Shown: positions 8,961 to 17,550 of the stretch, one piece after another
How positions within the stretch are numbered: the stretch's first letter is position 1
Layout of the letters: each line of letters opens with the position of its first letter
Source of the DNA: Paenibacillus peoriae
Lineage (GTDB): Bacteria > Bacillota > Bacilli > Paenibacillales > Paenibacillaceae
Direction: 5' to 3'
DNA: 64,000 nt
Assembly (NCBI RefSeq): GCF_022531965.1
Contig: NZ_CP092831.1
Span: forward strand, 462,001 to 526,000
Notes under the pieces: generated by a model
The model's database searches: none
Told to the model about the DNA's origin: nothing
Seen by the model: the letters and a program-made list of their open reading frames with translations, nothing else
Translations under genes and position numbers: made by a program

Positions 8961-11063
8961 TTGTTATTTCGTAAAAATTGGTTTAAAGGGTTTACAGCAG
9001 CAGTTGTAGCTTGTAGCATGCTGGTGTTTTCAGCCGCTCCATCCTGGGCAGCTATTGATTCTCGTGATAGCGCTACGGTGAATTTGCGGATCATGGAAAC
9101 AACGGATATTCACGCGTCCCTGATGAACTACGATTACTATTCGGACAAAGAAACCAACGAATATGGCTTGGTTAGTACAGCTAGTTTGATCCAGAAGGCA
9201 CGTAGTGAAACAAGAAACAGTATGCTGTTCGATAATGGTGATTTGCTGCAGGGCAACCCATTAGGCGATTATATGGCCCGCAACAAAACCTTTGAGAAAG
9301 AAGGCGGTGTCCATCCGGTCTACAAGATGATGAACCTGATGGGCTATGATGCAGCTACAGTGGGCAACCATGAATTCAACTACGGTCTCGACTTTCTGGA
9401 CAAATCGCTCAAGGGAGCTGATTTTCCTTATGTAAATGCGAACGTTTATGTTGATAAAGGGGGCCAAGCTACTAAAAATTATTTTACCCCTTATCAGATT
9501 CTTGATAAAACAGTAACGGACGAGAAGGGCGAAGAGCATACACTCAGAGTGGGTGTGATCGGTCTGGTCACACCTCAAATTATGCAGTGGGATGAAGCCA
9601 ATTTGAAGGATAAAGTCGTTACGAAGGATATTGTGGAAACGGCGAAAAAGTTTATTCCTCAAATGAAGACGGAAGGTGCTGACATTATTGTCGTGCTTGC
9701 GCATACCGGTTATGAAGATGTGCCACAAACGCCACTGATGGAAAATGCCGTTAAGTATTTGAGCCAGGTGGACGGAATTAACGCGATTCTGTTTGGGCAT
9801 GCTCATAAATCTTTCCCTGGCCCTGATTTTAAAGATATGAAGGGTGTAGATCTGGATAAGGGAACCATTAATGGCGTACCGGCCGTGGAAGCTTCCTCAT
9901 GGGGCAAGGATCTGGGTATCATTGACCTGAGCCTAGAAAAGAAAAATCGCGAGTGGAACGTGACTAACTCTCAATCTCAAGTGCGTCCGGTTGTGAGCAC
10001 CACTAATCAGACTGTGCAGTTTATCCCTGAATTTAAACTGATTGATGCGGTCAAAGAAGAGCATCAAGGAACGCTGGATTATATTCGCCAGCCTGTAGGA
10101 ACAACGACGGCGCCAATTACCAGCTATTTTGCATTAGTGCAGGACGACCCTTCCATTCAAATTGTGACGAATGCACAGAAATGGTATGTTCAAAACCATC
10201 TCAAAGGAACTGAATACGAAAATCTTCCAGTATTGTCGGCAGGCGCTCCATTCAAGGCCGGCGGTCGAAACGGAGCCGAGTATTACACTAATATTCCTGA
10301 AGGTACGGTAGCGATTAAAAACGTGTCCGACCTGTATGTGTACCCGAACACGGTTCATGCTGTAGAAGTGACCGGTGCTGAAATTCAGGAATGGCTGGAG
10401 TGGTCTGCGGGTCAGTTCAACCGTATTGATCCAAAGCAAACTGAGGAGCAATCGCTGATCAACAAGGATTTCCCAACCTACAATTTTGATGTCATTGATG
10501 GTGTGAATTATCAGATTGATGTAACGCAGCCTGCACGGTATGATGCCAAGGGAACTATTATTGATTCTTCAGCGCATCGTATCAAGGATCTGCAATACAA
10601 TGGAAAGGCTATAGATCCTGCACAGAAATTTATCGTAGCCACCAATAACTATCGTGCTTCCTCATCCAAACTGGCCAACCCAGATGGCAAACGAATTGTG
10701 ATGGCAGCACCGGATGAAAGTCGTCAAGTCGTTGTTGACTATATCCGTACGAACGGAACGATTAATCCATCGGCGGATGGCAACTGGTCTATTGCTTCTT
10801 TTGGTCAGGCAAAGGTTACTTTCGAGTCCTCTCCTGATGCCAAAGACGTGCTGGCAGGCAATCAACAAATTTCATACTTGAGCAGCGCGGCAGACGGTTT
10901 TGCCAAATACAGCTTAAAAGCTGGCGCTAAGCCTAGTACAGCAACGACTTCTGTAAAGGAAGCTGTGGCTCCCGCGAAAGCAACAGCAAAGCCAGCTGTT
11001 AAAACGACCAAACCGGCGGTTGTTAAACCAGCTAAAACAACAAAGCCAAAGGCATCCAAATAA
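8961..11063 (+). CDS. Secreted 2',3'-cyclic-nucleotide phosphodiesterase/3'-nucleotidase (CpdB-like)
   Basis: Extracellular metallo-phosphoesterase, 700 residues, that would hydrolyse 2',3'-cyclic nucleotides and nucleotides for phosphate or nucleoside scavenging. Start is TTG, supported by GAGGAGGGG six bases upstream. Residues 1-30 form a signal peptide. The metallophosphatase motifs are TTDIH (D49, H51), DNGDLLQGN, GNHEFNYG and GHAHKSF, followed by a 5'-nucleotidase C-terminal domain. The last 50 residues are Lys/Ala/Pro-rich repeats without an LPXTG signal, possibly binding anionic wall polymers. Single gene with a strong terminator. Confidence 0.9.
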   Translation: MLFRKNWFKGFTAAVVACSMLVFSAAPSWAAIDSRDSATVNLRIMETTDIHASLMNYDYYSDKETNEYGLVSTASLIQKARSETRNSMLFDNGDLLQGNPLGDYMARNKTFEKEGGVHPVYKMMNLMGYDAATVGNHEFNYGLDFLDKSLKGADFPYVNANVYVDKGGQATKNYFTPYQILDKTVTDEKGEEHTLRVGVIGLVTPQIMQWDEANLKDKVVTKDIVETAKKFIPQMKTEGADIIVVLAHTGYEDVPQTPLMENAVKYLSQVDGINAILFGHAHKSFPGPDFKDMKGVDLDKGTINGVPAVEASSWGKDLGIIDLSLEKKNREWNVTNSQSQVRPVVSTTNQTVQFIPEFKLIDAVKEEHQGTLDYIRQPVGTTTAPITSYFALVQDDPSIQIVTNAQKWYVQNHLKGTEYENLPVLSAGAPFKAGGRNGAEYYTNIPEGTVAIKNVSDLYVYPNTVHAVEVTGAEIQEWLEWSAGQFNRIDPKQTEEQSLINKDFPTYNFDVIDGVNYQIDVTQPARYDAKGTIIDSSAHRIKDLQYNGKAIDPAQKFIVATNNYRASSSKLANPDGKRIVMAAPDESRQVVVDYIRTNGTINPSADGNWSIASFGQAKVTFESSPDAKDVLAGNQQISYLSSAADGFAKYSLKAGAKPSTATTSVKEAVAPAKATAKPAVKTTKPAVVKPAKTTKPKASK

Positions 11064-11097
11064 CTTCGAATTTTAGTTTTCGTTTAATATCAGAATG

Positions 11098-11139
11098 AAG
11101 CAGCAAGTCTCTTTAACCAAGAGATTTGCTGCTTTTTTT
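11098..11139 (+). terminator. Rho-independent terminator
   Basis: A 16-bp stem (11098-11113 with 11119-11134, one G-U pair) followed by a T run, after the cpdB-like gene. Confidence 0.88.
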
Positions 11140-11264
11140 AATATCAAAAAACAGCCCCGAATTATTATGAGTGTAAAAAGGTTTTGTTTTTGTCGAATAT
11201 GTACTTAAGTCCTAAGTTATCGTTAAAAAAAGCTGCTTTTTTGTAAAAAAACGTAATTATATAG

Positions 11265-11294
11265 TACTTTTGTTCTAGTTATTTGTGATATAAT
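11265..11294 (+). promoter_or_regulatory. Possible promoter of the EAL gene
   Basis: A perfect -10 TATAAT (11289-11294) with a weak -35 candidate TACTTT (11265-11270) at 18 bases, about 38 bases before the EAL gene start. Confidence 0.42.
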
Positions 11295-11332
11295 GGTGAA
11301 AAAACCGGAAAATTGTTCCGAGGAGGACCATT

Positions 11333-12394
11333 ATGACATGCAGCAATTGCAGCATCATATTACCTATAAAGGATCAAGGATTGCTTAGAATTAGGTATTC
11401 CAGGGTGTCGCTTACTCCAGCATTAGATGGTTTGGGTATGCTATCGGAACAAATGAAGCAGCAACATGAGCGTGAGGGCGGCATAGAGTTTCGCTATGAG
11501 AGCCGTTCAGAGTTGGAACAGCTGGTTAACGGACTGGCTCGTCTGCCGCAGGAATACTTGAACCATATACAAGTTGTGGTGACTGGCTTGCATCATGTCG
11601 AAGGATATGAGGACTGGCTTTTATTTAGTCAATTGCAAGCCAGACTGCAACATCCGGATATCGTGAGTATTATTAAGGATCAAAGTTTTTCCAGCCATAT
11701 GCAGCCTATTGTTGACCACAAGCTGGATATTATCGGGTTTGAGTTTTTGCTGCGTCCGTCACATGCGGAAAGACCTTTTCAGCCTTTCCGACTGTTTGAA
11801 ATCGCCCGTGAAGCTGGCTTGCATGCTCATCTGGATCGCTCGGCTCGTTTTTCCGCTATTGAAAAAAGTGCAACATGCCTTCCGGCGGGGATTAAACGTT
11901 TTATTAACTTTCTCCCTTCCACCATTTATAATCCGGCTTATTGCTTGAATCACACCTTTGAGACGATTGATCGGTTATCCATGAGTACGAAGGATTTTGT
12001 ATTTGAGGTCGTAGAAACGGAAGAGATAGACGACCTTAATTTTTTGCATCATATCTTTGAGCAGTATCGTAATCGAGGAGTTTCAGTTGCCCTGGACGAT
12101 GTGGGGGCAGGCTATTCTACGACAGAGCTTATGAATTGCCTTCAGCCGGATTATGTCAAAATTGACCGTAGTATAATTGACGGCTGTCATAGTAACAGTA
12201 ATCAGAAGCGGCAAATCACAGGAATTGTAGAATCGGCTTTTCGTTTTGGAGGCCAAGTGTTGGCTGAAGGAGTAGAGCAGATAGAGGATTTTGAATTTTG
12301 TCGTGAAGCAGGTGTGTCACTGGCTCAGGGTTATTTGTTTGGAAAGCCGGAGCCCGGTCCGCCCTCCAATTTTATGCTTAGCAGCGTAATATAG
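11333..12394 (+). CDS. EAL-domain cyclic-di-GMP phosphodiesterase
   Basis: 353-residue cytoplasmic protein. Residues 1-110 form an uncharacterised N-terminal part beginning with a CSNC pair; residues about 115-345 are an EAL domain. The signature reads EFLLR (E137) rather than EALLR. The other catalytic markers are kept: INFLPST, FEVVETEE, LDDVGAGYS, YVKIDRS, AEGVE and QGYLFGKP. It is therefore likely active in c-di-GMP hydrolysis. ATG is preceded by GAGGAGGA. It stands alone, without a GGDEF partner in the window. Confidence 0.87.
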   Translation: MTCSNCSIILPIKDQGLLRIRYSRVSLTPALDGLGMLSEQMKQQHEREGGIEFRYESRSELEQLVNGLARLPQEYLNHIQVVVTGLHHVEGYEDWLLFSQLQARLQHPDIVSIIKDQSFSSHMQPIVDHKLDIIGFEFLLRPSHAERPFQPFRLFEIAREAGLHAHLDRSARFSAIEKSATCLPAGIKRFINFLPSTIYNPAYCLNHTFETIDRLSMSTKDFVFEVVETEEIDDLNFLHHIFEQYRNRGVSVALDDVGAGYSTTELMNCLQPDYVKIDRSIIDGCHSNSNQKRQITGIVESAFRFGGQVLAEGVEQIEDFEFCREAGVSLAQGYLFGKPEPGPPSNFMLSSVI

Positions 12395-12468
12395 TCAGGA
12401 ACAAATTTAAGTAGATGTAGTTTATAAAAATTGGAGCTTAAATAAGGCTGTCGTATAAGCATTAATGT

Positions 12469-12517
12469 AAAAAACGCGAGTGCAGAGGTTATTTCACCCC
12501 TGCAACTCGCGTTTTTT
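12469..12517. terminator. Bidirectional terminator after the EAL gene
   Basis: A 17- to 18-base near-perfect stem (12469-12485 with 12500-12517) whose ends are A6 and T6 runs, so it works on both strands. The rest of 12395-12753 holds this hairpin and the promoter/operator of the next gene, and no further gene was seen. Confidence 0.85.
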
Positions 12518-12638
12518 GGTCATGCTTGCCCACCTGAACAAGCTCTGGCAAGCAAAGCCATCCAGTCTCCAATTTTACTTGGTAAGGGACGTTAAAAGCC
12601 CGGAAGCAGTTTACGACCGTTTTTTTTAAAAGTAAAGA

Positions 12639-12692
12639 TTGACGTTTTGAAGACAATTGGATACAGTGTACTATATAGGAAACATTGTTTCC
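12639..12692 (+). promoter_or_regulatory. Promoter with a downstream palindromic operator
   Basis: TTGACG (12639-12644), 17 bases, TACAGT (12662-12667). Just after it lies a perfect dyad, GGAAAC-att-GTTTCC (12678-12692), where a repressor would block transcription of the MDR gene. The regulator is not in the adjacent genes. Confidence 0.55.
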
Positions 12693-12753
12693 TTGGTGAT
12701 ACGATGTATCTATATTAGGTAAAAGGTTTAACAATAGAGGGAGGACAACCAAA

Positions 12754-13767
12754 ATGAAAGCAGTGCAACTGAAAAACGGTTTTGGCTTTGAAGAGTTAAC
12801 CTTGACGGAACTTGACACACCGGTGCCTGGACGGCTGGAAGTTCTGATCCGCATAAGGGCAGCGTCCCTCAATTACCGTGATTTGGTAGTTATCAACGGA
12901 GTCATGCCGATCGGCATTCAATTTCCCTTCATTCCGTTATCCGATGGAGCGGGTGAAATTGTAGCTGTGGGCGAAGGGGTGACAAAATTTCAGGTTGGAC
13001 AAAGGGTAGCGGCAAATTTACAACAGAAATTCATTGGCGGGAGCACGAGAGCGGAGGTCTTAAAGGACAGTCTGGGAGGCCCGCTCAGTGGAGTGGCGGC
13101 TGAATATATCGTTCTGCATGAAGAAGGGGTCGTCGCCATTCCGGATCATCTATCTTGGGAGGAGGCTTCCACTTTGCCGATTGCGGCATTAACCGCATGG
13201 AGCATGCTGATGGAATCCGGTGGGCTACGAGCGGGAGATACGGTGCTCTTGCAAGGAACAGGCGGTGTTTCCATCTTTGGGCTTCAATTCTCTCTGATGG
13301 CGGGAGCACGGGTAATTATCACATCGAGCAGCAATGACAAGCTGGAACGGGCAAAGGCTCTCGGCGCATGGCAGACAATCAACTATTCGGAGGTTCCAGA
13401 GTGGGATAAGGTAGCTCTGGAGCTGACAGGCGGCGGAGTCGACCATGTTCTGGATGTAGGGGGAGCGGCAACAATGGCGCAATCCATCAATGCACTTCGT
13501 ACTGGAGGGACTGTGAGCATGGTCGGATTCTTATCGGGCTTGACCATTCCTGAGTTCGATGTCACCAGCATTTTGCAGAAGGCTGCGACGATTCGCGGCA
13601 GCCAGGTTGGTAACCGGGAACATTTCGAAAACATGAATCGTGCCATTTCCCGCCATCGTTTACATCCTGTCATCGACCGGGTATTCCCGCTCAGCCGAAT
13701 CGGCGAAGCCTTCGCACTTTTGGCTGAAGGAAAACAGTATTTCGGTAAAATCGTCGTTCAAATATAA
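12754..13767 (+). CDS. Medium-chain (MDR) NAD(P)-dependent alcohol dehydrogenase/quinone oxidoreductase
   Basis: 337-residue MDR reductase. The N-terminal GroES-like part has ASLNYRDL in place of the zinc-ligating Cys/His motif, so it is probably a zinc-free quinone or enone reductase. The Rossmann fold shows LLQGTGGVSIFGLQ around residues 165-178 and a GGVDHVLDVGG segment. The GAGGGAGG ribosome site precedes ATG. It is the first of three co-directional redox or hydrolase genes, but a palindromic element separates it from the second. Substrate unknown. Confidence 0.85.
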   Translation: MKAVQLKNGFGFEELTLTELDTPVPGRLEVLIRIRAASLNYRDLVVINGVMPIGIQFPFIPLSDGAGEIVAVGEGVTKFQVGQRVAANLQQKFIGGSTRAEVLKDSLGGPLSGVAAEYIVLHEEGVVAIPDHLSWEEASTLPIAALTAWSMLMESGGLRAGDTVLLQGTGGVSIFGLQFSLMAGARVIITSSSNDKLERAKALGAWQTINYSEVPEWDKVALELTGGGVDHVLDVGGAATMAQSINALRTGGTVSMVGFLSGLTIPEFDVTSILQKAATIRGSQVGNREHFENMNRAISRHRLHPVIDRVFPLSRIGEAFALLAEGKQYFGKIVVQI

Positions 13768-13770
13768 ATG

Positions 13771-13886
13771 AGCATTTTGCATAAATCCCAAGAGCAATTT
13801 CAAATCAGCACTATATAGATCGAAACGGTTTAGTTCGTCTATATAGTGTACTTTCGAGCGTTGGGAATTGAATTATGCAAAATGCT
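13771..13886. repeat. Nested palindromic element between the MDR and propeller genes
   Basis: Outer perfect 14-bp arms (13771-13784 with 13873-13886) enclose a second perfect 10-bp pair, CACTATATAG (13809-13818) with CTATATAGTG (13839-13848), around a 20-base centre. Partial pairing also joins the segments between the arms. It could be a MITE remnant, a large operator or a transcription attenuator. No T run follows, so it is not a typical terminator. Confidence 0.65.
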
Positions 13887-13920
13887 GAAATATTATTCAC
13901 ATTACATAGGAGGCACTCTA

Positions 13921-15078
13921 ATGCCCAGTAAACCTGATTTATCTGTCAAAGATTCTCAAGAAAGAAAGAATAAAAAACCGCGTAAGTGGGTACGCAGAAC
14001 CGGATTATCGCTGCTGTCGGTAATCCTTCTGGGAGTGGTTATTTTTATGCTCATCCCTTCCCCTGTACAGCCTGCAAAATGGCTTGCACCTTCGGCCCCC
14101 TCTTTTGAACAAGCGGGTCCATGGCAACAAAACAACAAACTCAGCTCCGCCGAGCTTGTTACAGATGCCCCTAAGTTTCCGGAATTTATCACCTTTGACA
14201 AGGAAGGAAATTTATATACGGGAGACTCCGACGGGAAAATTTATAAGGTTGCCTTTGATACAAAGGGCAATCCGCAAAAGGCCCAGCTATATGCAGATAC
14301 CAAAGGAACGCCCAATGGACTTATGTTTGACGCAAGTGGAAATCTGATCGTTACGGATGTTAAGAAGGGGCTACTGTCGGTAGATCCTTCCGGAAACGTG
14401 ACGGTGTTGGCCAATCAAGTCGACGACACACCGATCTATTTGGCCAACGAACTGGATATTGCCAAAGATGGTACTATTTATTTTTCTGACACCTCCAATT
14501 ATGGCAGTGTAGTCTTCAAAGAAATCGCCGAGAACAAGCCGCATGGACGTTTGCTGAAATATGATCCAGCGACCAAGCAGACGACAGTTCTGTTGGAAGG
14601 CCTTTATTTTGCGAACGGGGTTGCCTTGTCTGCGGACGAAGATTTTGTACTTGTGGCAGAGTCGTATCACTACCAATTGACCCGATACTGGCTCAAAGGG
14701 CCGAAGAAGGGGACTTCGGATATTTTTGCGGATAATCTCGCCGGTTTTCCGGATAACATTACGCGTGATGATCAAGGCCATTTCTGGGTCGGTCTCTTCA
14801 CGACACGTATTCCCTTTGTAGATCAGATGCATGGAAGCCCGTGGCTGGCTGGAATGATGGCCAAATTGCCTCAATCGCTGCTCAGCGGTGCAAGCGCACC
14901 TGTGAAGCATGGACTTGCTGTGGAGCTTAATCCGCAGGGTAAATTCATCGGAAGCTGGCATGATCCTGAAGGCTCGCTTTATGGGGTAACCACGGCTGTA
15001 AACCATGACGGATATTTATATATAGGTACAGCTCCTGGAGGCAGCCAGGGTGTTCATCGAGTGCTTTTAACCAAATAA
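13921..15078 (+). CDS. Membrane-anchored strictosidine-synthase/SMP-30-like beta-propeller protein
   Basis: 385-residue protein with a basic N-terminus, one membrane helix (about residues 27-45) and an extracytoplasmic six-bladed propeller. The block ESYHYQLTRYWLKGP followed by FADNLAGFPDNI is characteristic of the strictosidine-synthase/SMP-30 class; bacterial members are generally lactonases or arylesterases rather than Pictet-Spengler enzymes. The ATG at 13921 follows AGGAGG by 7 bases; an upstream in-frame extension lies in the palindrome and is rejected. The SDR gene starts 18 bases downstream, so the two are an operon. Confidence 0.85.
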   Translation: MPSKPDLSVKDSQERKNKKPRKWVRRTGLSLLSVILLGVVIFMLIPSPVQPAKWLAPSAPSFEQAGPWQQNNKLSSAELVTDAPKFPEFITFDKEGNLYTGDSDGKIYKVAFDTKGNPQKAQLYADTKGTPNGLMFDASGNLIVTDVKKGLLSVDPSGNVTVLANQVDDTPIYLANELDIAKDGTIYFSDTSNYGSVVFKEIAENKPHGRLLKYDPATKQTTVLLEGLYFANGVALSADEDFVLVAESYHYQLTRYWLKGPKKGTSDIFADNLAGFPDNITRDDQGHFWVGLFTTRIPFVDQMHGSPWLAGMMAKLPQSLLSGASAPVKHGLAVELNPQGKFIGSWHDPEGSLYGVTTAVNHDGYLYIGTAPGGSQGVHRVLLTK

Positions 15079-15096
15079 GCTTGGGGAGGGTTTAAC

Positions 15097-15885
15097 ATGA
15101 TATTGGATGAGTTGAAATTATCCTGGAAAGCGAAGGAAAGCCTGGCCGGGAAAGTAGCTTTGGTAACAGGCGCAAGCAGCGGCATTGGGGCATCGATTGC
15201 AAAAAAACTGGCAAAGCGTGGCGCGTATGTAGCTGTATTGGCGCGCCGTCAGGAGCGATTGGATGAATTGGTTCGCGACTTGCACCAAGAGGAATTGTAT
15301 GAGGTCATGGCAATACCTGCCGATATCCAAAAGGCTGAAGACATACAGCAGGCGGTCCACGCCATTCTTGAACGCTGGGGGCGGCTTGACATTATCGTTG
15401 CCAATGCCGGCTTCGGGTATCGAAGTCCGCTGGCAGAGGTGGAACTGGAACGCTGGGAGGAGCTTTACAAGACGAATGTGCACGGTCTTGTCCTGACACT
15501 GAAGTACGGACTTCAGCCAATGAGGGAACAGGCCAAGGGGGATGTTGTCATTGTCTCCTCTATTGCAGCGAAGGAAGTGGTTGCCGGAGGAGGACTATAC
15601 AGCGCTACCAAGTACGGCGTTAGCGCCATAGCCTCTGCATTGCGTTTGGAGACCAGTACGCAAGGAATTCGTGTAACTGCGATTCACCCCGGGGCGGTGG
15701 CGACGGAGTTTTCGCAGGTGGCCGGATATCCCGAGCAGGAAATTCGGGCGTTTGCTTCGAGCGTTTTGCCGCTGCATCCCGATGATGTTGCAGAAGCTGC
15801 CCTTTATGCACTAGAGCAGCCGGAGCATGTCAATATTCCAGAGTTGACCATTATGCCTTCGAGGCAGGTCCAGCGGTTCAAATAG
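15097..15885 (+). CDS. Short-chain dehydrogenase/reductase
   Basis: 262-residue classical SDR. The cofactor motif is TGASSGIG, with VANAGFG for the NAG motif, a catalytic Ser in VIVSSIA and the YSATK Tyr-Lys pair. An Ala-Arg-Arg after the second strand suggests NADP(H). GGGGAGGG precedes ATG. It follows the propeller gene closely and ends before a strong terminator. The substrate is likely a hydroxy- or keto-compound processed by the neighbouring MDR and propeller proteins (inference). Confidence 0.88.
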   Translation: MILDELKLSWKAKESLAGKVALVTGASSGIGASIAKKLAKRGAYVAVLARRQERLDELVRDLHQEELYEVMAIPADIQKAEDIQQAVHAILERWGRLDIIVANAGFGYRSPLAEVELERWEELYKTNVHGLVLTLKYGLQPMREQAKGDVVIVSSIAAKEVVAGGGLYSATKYGVSAIASALRLETSTQGIRVTAIHPGAVATEFSQVAGYPEQEIRAFASSVLPLHPDDVAEAALYALEQPEHVNIPELTIMPSRQVQRFK

Positions 15886-16186
15886 AGCGATATTTATTCT
15901 GACACAAACCGGGTGACCGGGTATGGTCATCGCCGATGCCGGGTATGGCGGCGAGAGGGCTCGTGCCTTCGCTTGACCATAACCTGCTCAAATGGGTGAG
16001 CATGAACCAAAGCGCGAGCTACGGGGGGGAATAACCCTTGCACTCGCGCTTTTTTATACTAATGATGAAGCGTGACTGTCCAATAAAGTTTAAAACCACT
16101 TTGGGACAGCTCCATTTACTATAGAGGAGACCATATCCCGTAACATTTTGGCCCCACGTTCGCTCATCCAGTCATCGTGAGCACAG
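15886..16186. other. Intergenic region with terminators, no gene
   Basis: Holds an inverted pair TATGGTCA (15922-15929) with TGACCATA (15974-15981) in a GC-rich stretch, the SDR terminator at 16009-16055, and a weak hairpin near 16075-16115 that could end the converging gene. No reading frame was recognised. Confidence 0.5.
16009..16055 (+). terminator. Rho-independent terminator of the SDR gene
   Basis: 10-bp perfect stem AAAGCGCGAG (16009-16018) with CTCGCGCTTT (16043-16052) followed by Ts. Confidence 0.8.
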
Positions 16187-17278
16187 CTATAGTGTAATGA
16201 CGTACAGACCTAGCGGCGTAGTTGCGCTACCTGCAACCATGAAGCTGAGAGAATAGCTGGATCTGCCGGGGGGAACGCTGATATCAGCTAATCGGCATAC
16301 CTTGGTATTATCTCGTAGCAAAGGGATACCATATACACGATCATCCACGCGTACAGCCCCGGCGAACGCGCCCCCACGTGGATTCGCGTAGATTCTGACG
16401 ATACGTACCTCGTCACTGTCGTTAACGATGGGAATGGTCGCGTTGTATATGGTTCCGAATTGTCCGCGATTATCTAGCGCAGGCCCCAGCTCGCTGCGTG
16501 CCCCGGTAAACAGCAGATCGGCAGGAGCCTCACCGTTCAGCTTTTTGGTGGCACACGCCCGATAGTTTGCGCTCTGTCCCACCACGTACTCTGGCATCCG
16601 CGCATTCGTTTCGGAAAAGGACCACACCCCTCGTGGATGCGCCTGTGGTGGAGGTACGGGAGGAAGCGCATCCATATGAATCTGGCGCAGATCGGTCTGC
16701 GTGTCCTTGCTGATCACGGTGCGAATCACATAATCCAGCGTACCGTGGCCTTCAGCAAATTCTACGGTAAGGTCATAGATGAATCCGGCCAGCGATCCCT
16801 CGGGCAGCTCAAATTCCTCCAGCAGAGCGGTGCCTTTGCCGAATTTATGACGGTCTGCTGGCCTCACACGTTCCATCGTACCCGCCAAACAGCTTTTGGC
16901 AATAGACTGCCCGACATCAATAATCCAGTTGCCGTCCTCAGGCACAATCTTAAGAGCGCGTTCAATATGGCGTACTTCCAGTTTAGCAGCGCTCCTGTTC
17001 TCTACAGTGATGCCCAGTTTAACAGGGCTGTCGATTTTGTTATAATGCCAGCCGAAAATGCGATGTTTGACTGTTCGGGTTGTCGAGCGAACCATGTCAT
17101 GCCACAGGGTGGCTTGCTCGGTAGGTACCGTCACATGGGTAAGCGTCTCCGGGTTATCGCTAAGCATCAGGCGGCGTGTTCCGCCCTCAGTGGCTGACTC
17201 CACATCCACATGGATGTTGGGCGGGATCACGGCAGTTTCCACAATCAGATCCTTTGGCTCCTTGGATCGATGGTTCAT
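16187..17278 (-). CDS. Uncharacterised 363-residue protein
   Basis: Not recognised. No signal peptide or membrane helix is visible. The composition is beta-rich, with two halves (about 1-200 and 220-363) joined by a proline-rich linker, PPVPPPQAHPRG. The first half has repeated hydrophobic/charged strands (for example VKLGITVENRSAAKLEVRHIE); the second ends in SLSFMVAGSATTPLGLYVITL-like strands. AAGGAGG lies six bases before ATG, so it is clearly translated. It stands alone. A cytoplasmic or leaderless-export beta-sandwich protein is the most that can be said. Confidence 0.75.
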   Translation of the reverse strand: MNHRSKEPKDLIVETAVIPPNIHVDVESATEGGTRRLMLSDNPETLTHVTVPTEQATLWHDMVRSTTRTVKHRIFGWHYNKIDSPVKLGITVENRSAAKLEVRHIERALKIVPEDGNWIIDVGQSIAKSCLAGTMERVRPADRHKFGKGTALLEEFELPEGSLAGFIYDLTVEFAEGHGTLDYVIRTVISKDTQTDLRQIHMDALPPVPPPQAHPRGVWSFSETNARMPEYVVGQSANYRACATKKLNGEAPADLLFTGARSELGPALDNRGQFGTIYNATIPIVNDSDEVRIVRIYANPRGGAFAGAVRVDDRVYGIPLLRDNTKVCRLADISVPPGRSSYSLSFMVAGSATTPLGLYVITL

Positions 17279-17550
17279 GTAAATTCCTCCTTTTATTCAA
17301 AAGTGGCACCGCTTTGGGTACATGTATATGGGCAGTTCATAAATATAGGTAACGCCAGATCCATTTATACAACCTGTTTTACAAAATATTTTTTTAAAAT
17401 AAACCTCCGCAGATTATAGCGGATCTGCTAATGCGTCGAAGCAAGCTTACAAGACTCTTGTTCCCAATCACCAACGATTCGCAGCCAGGTATTGCGTGTA
17501 TGTTAAGAGCATAAGCTATTGGATGTACAGAGAAGCTACAGGAGGGAAAC

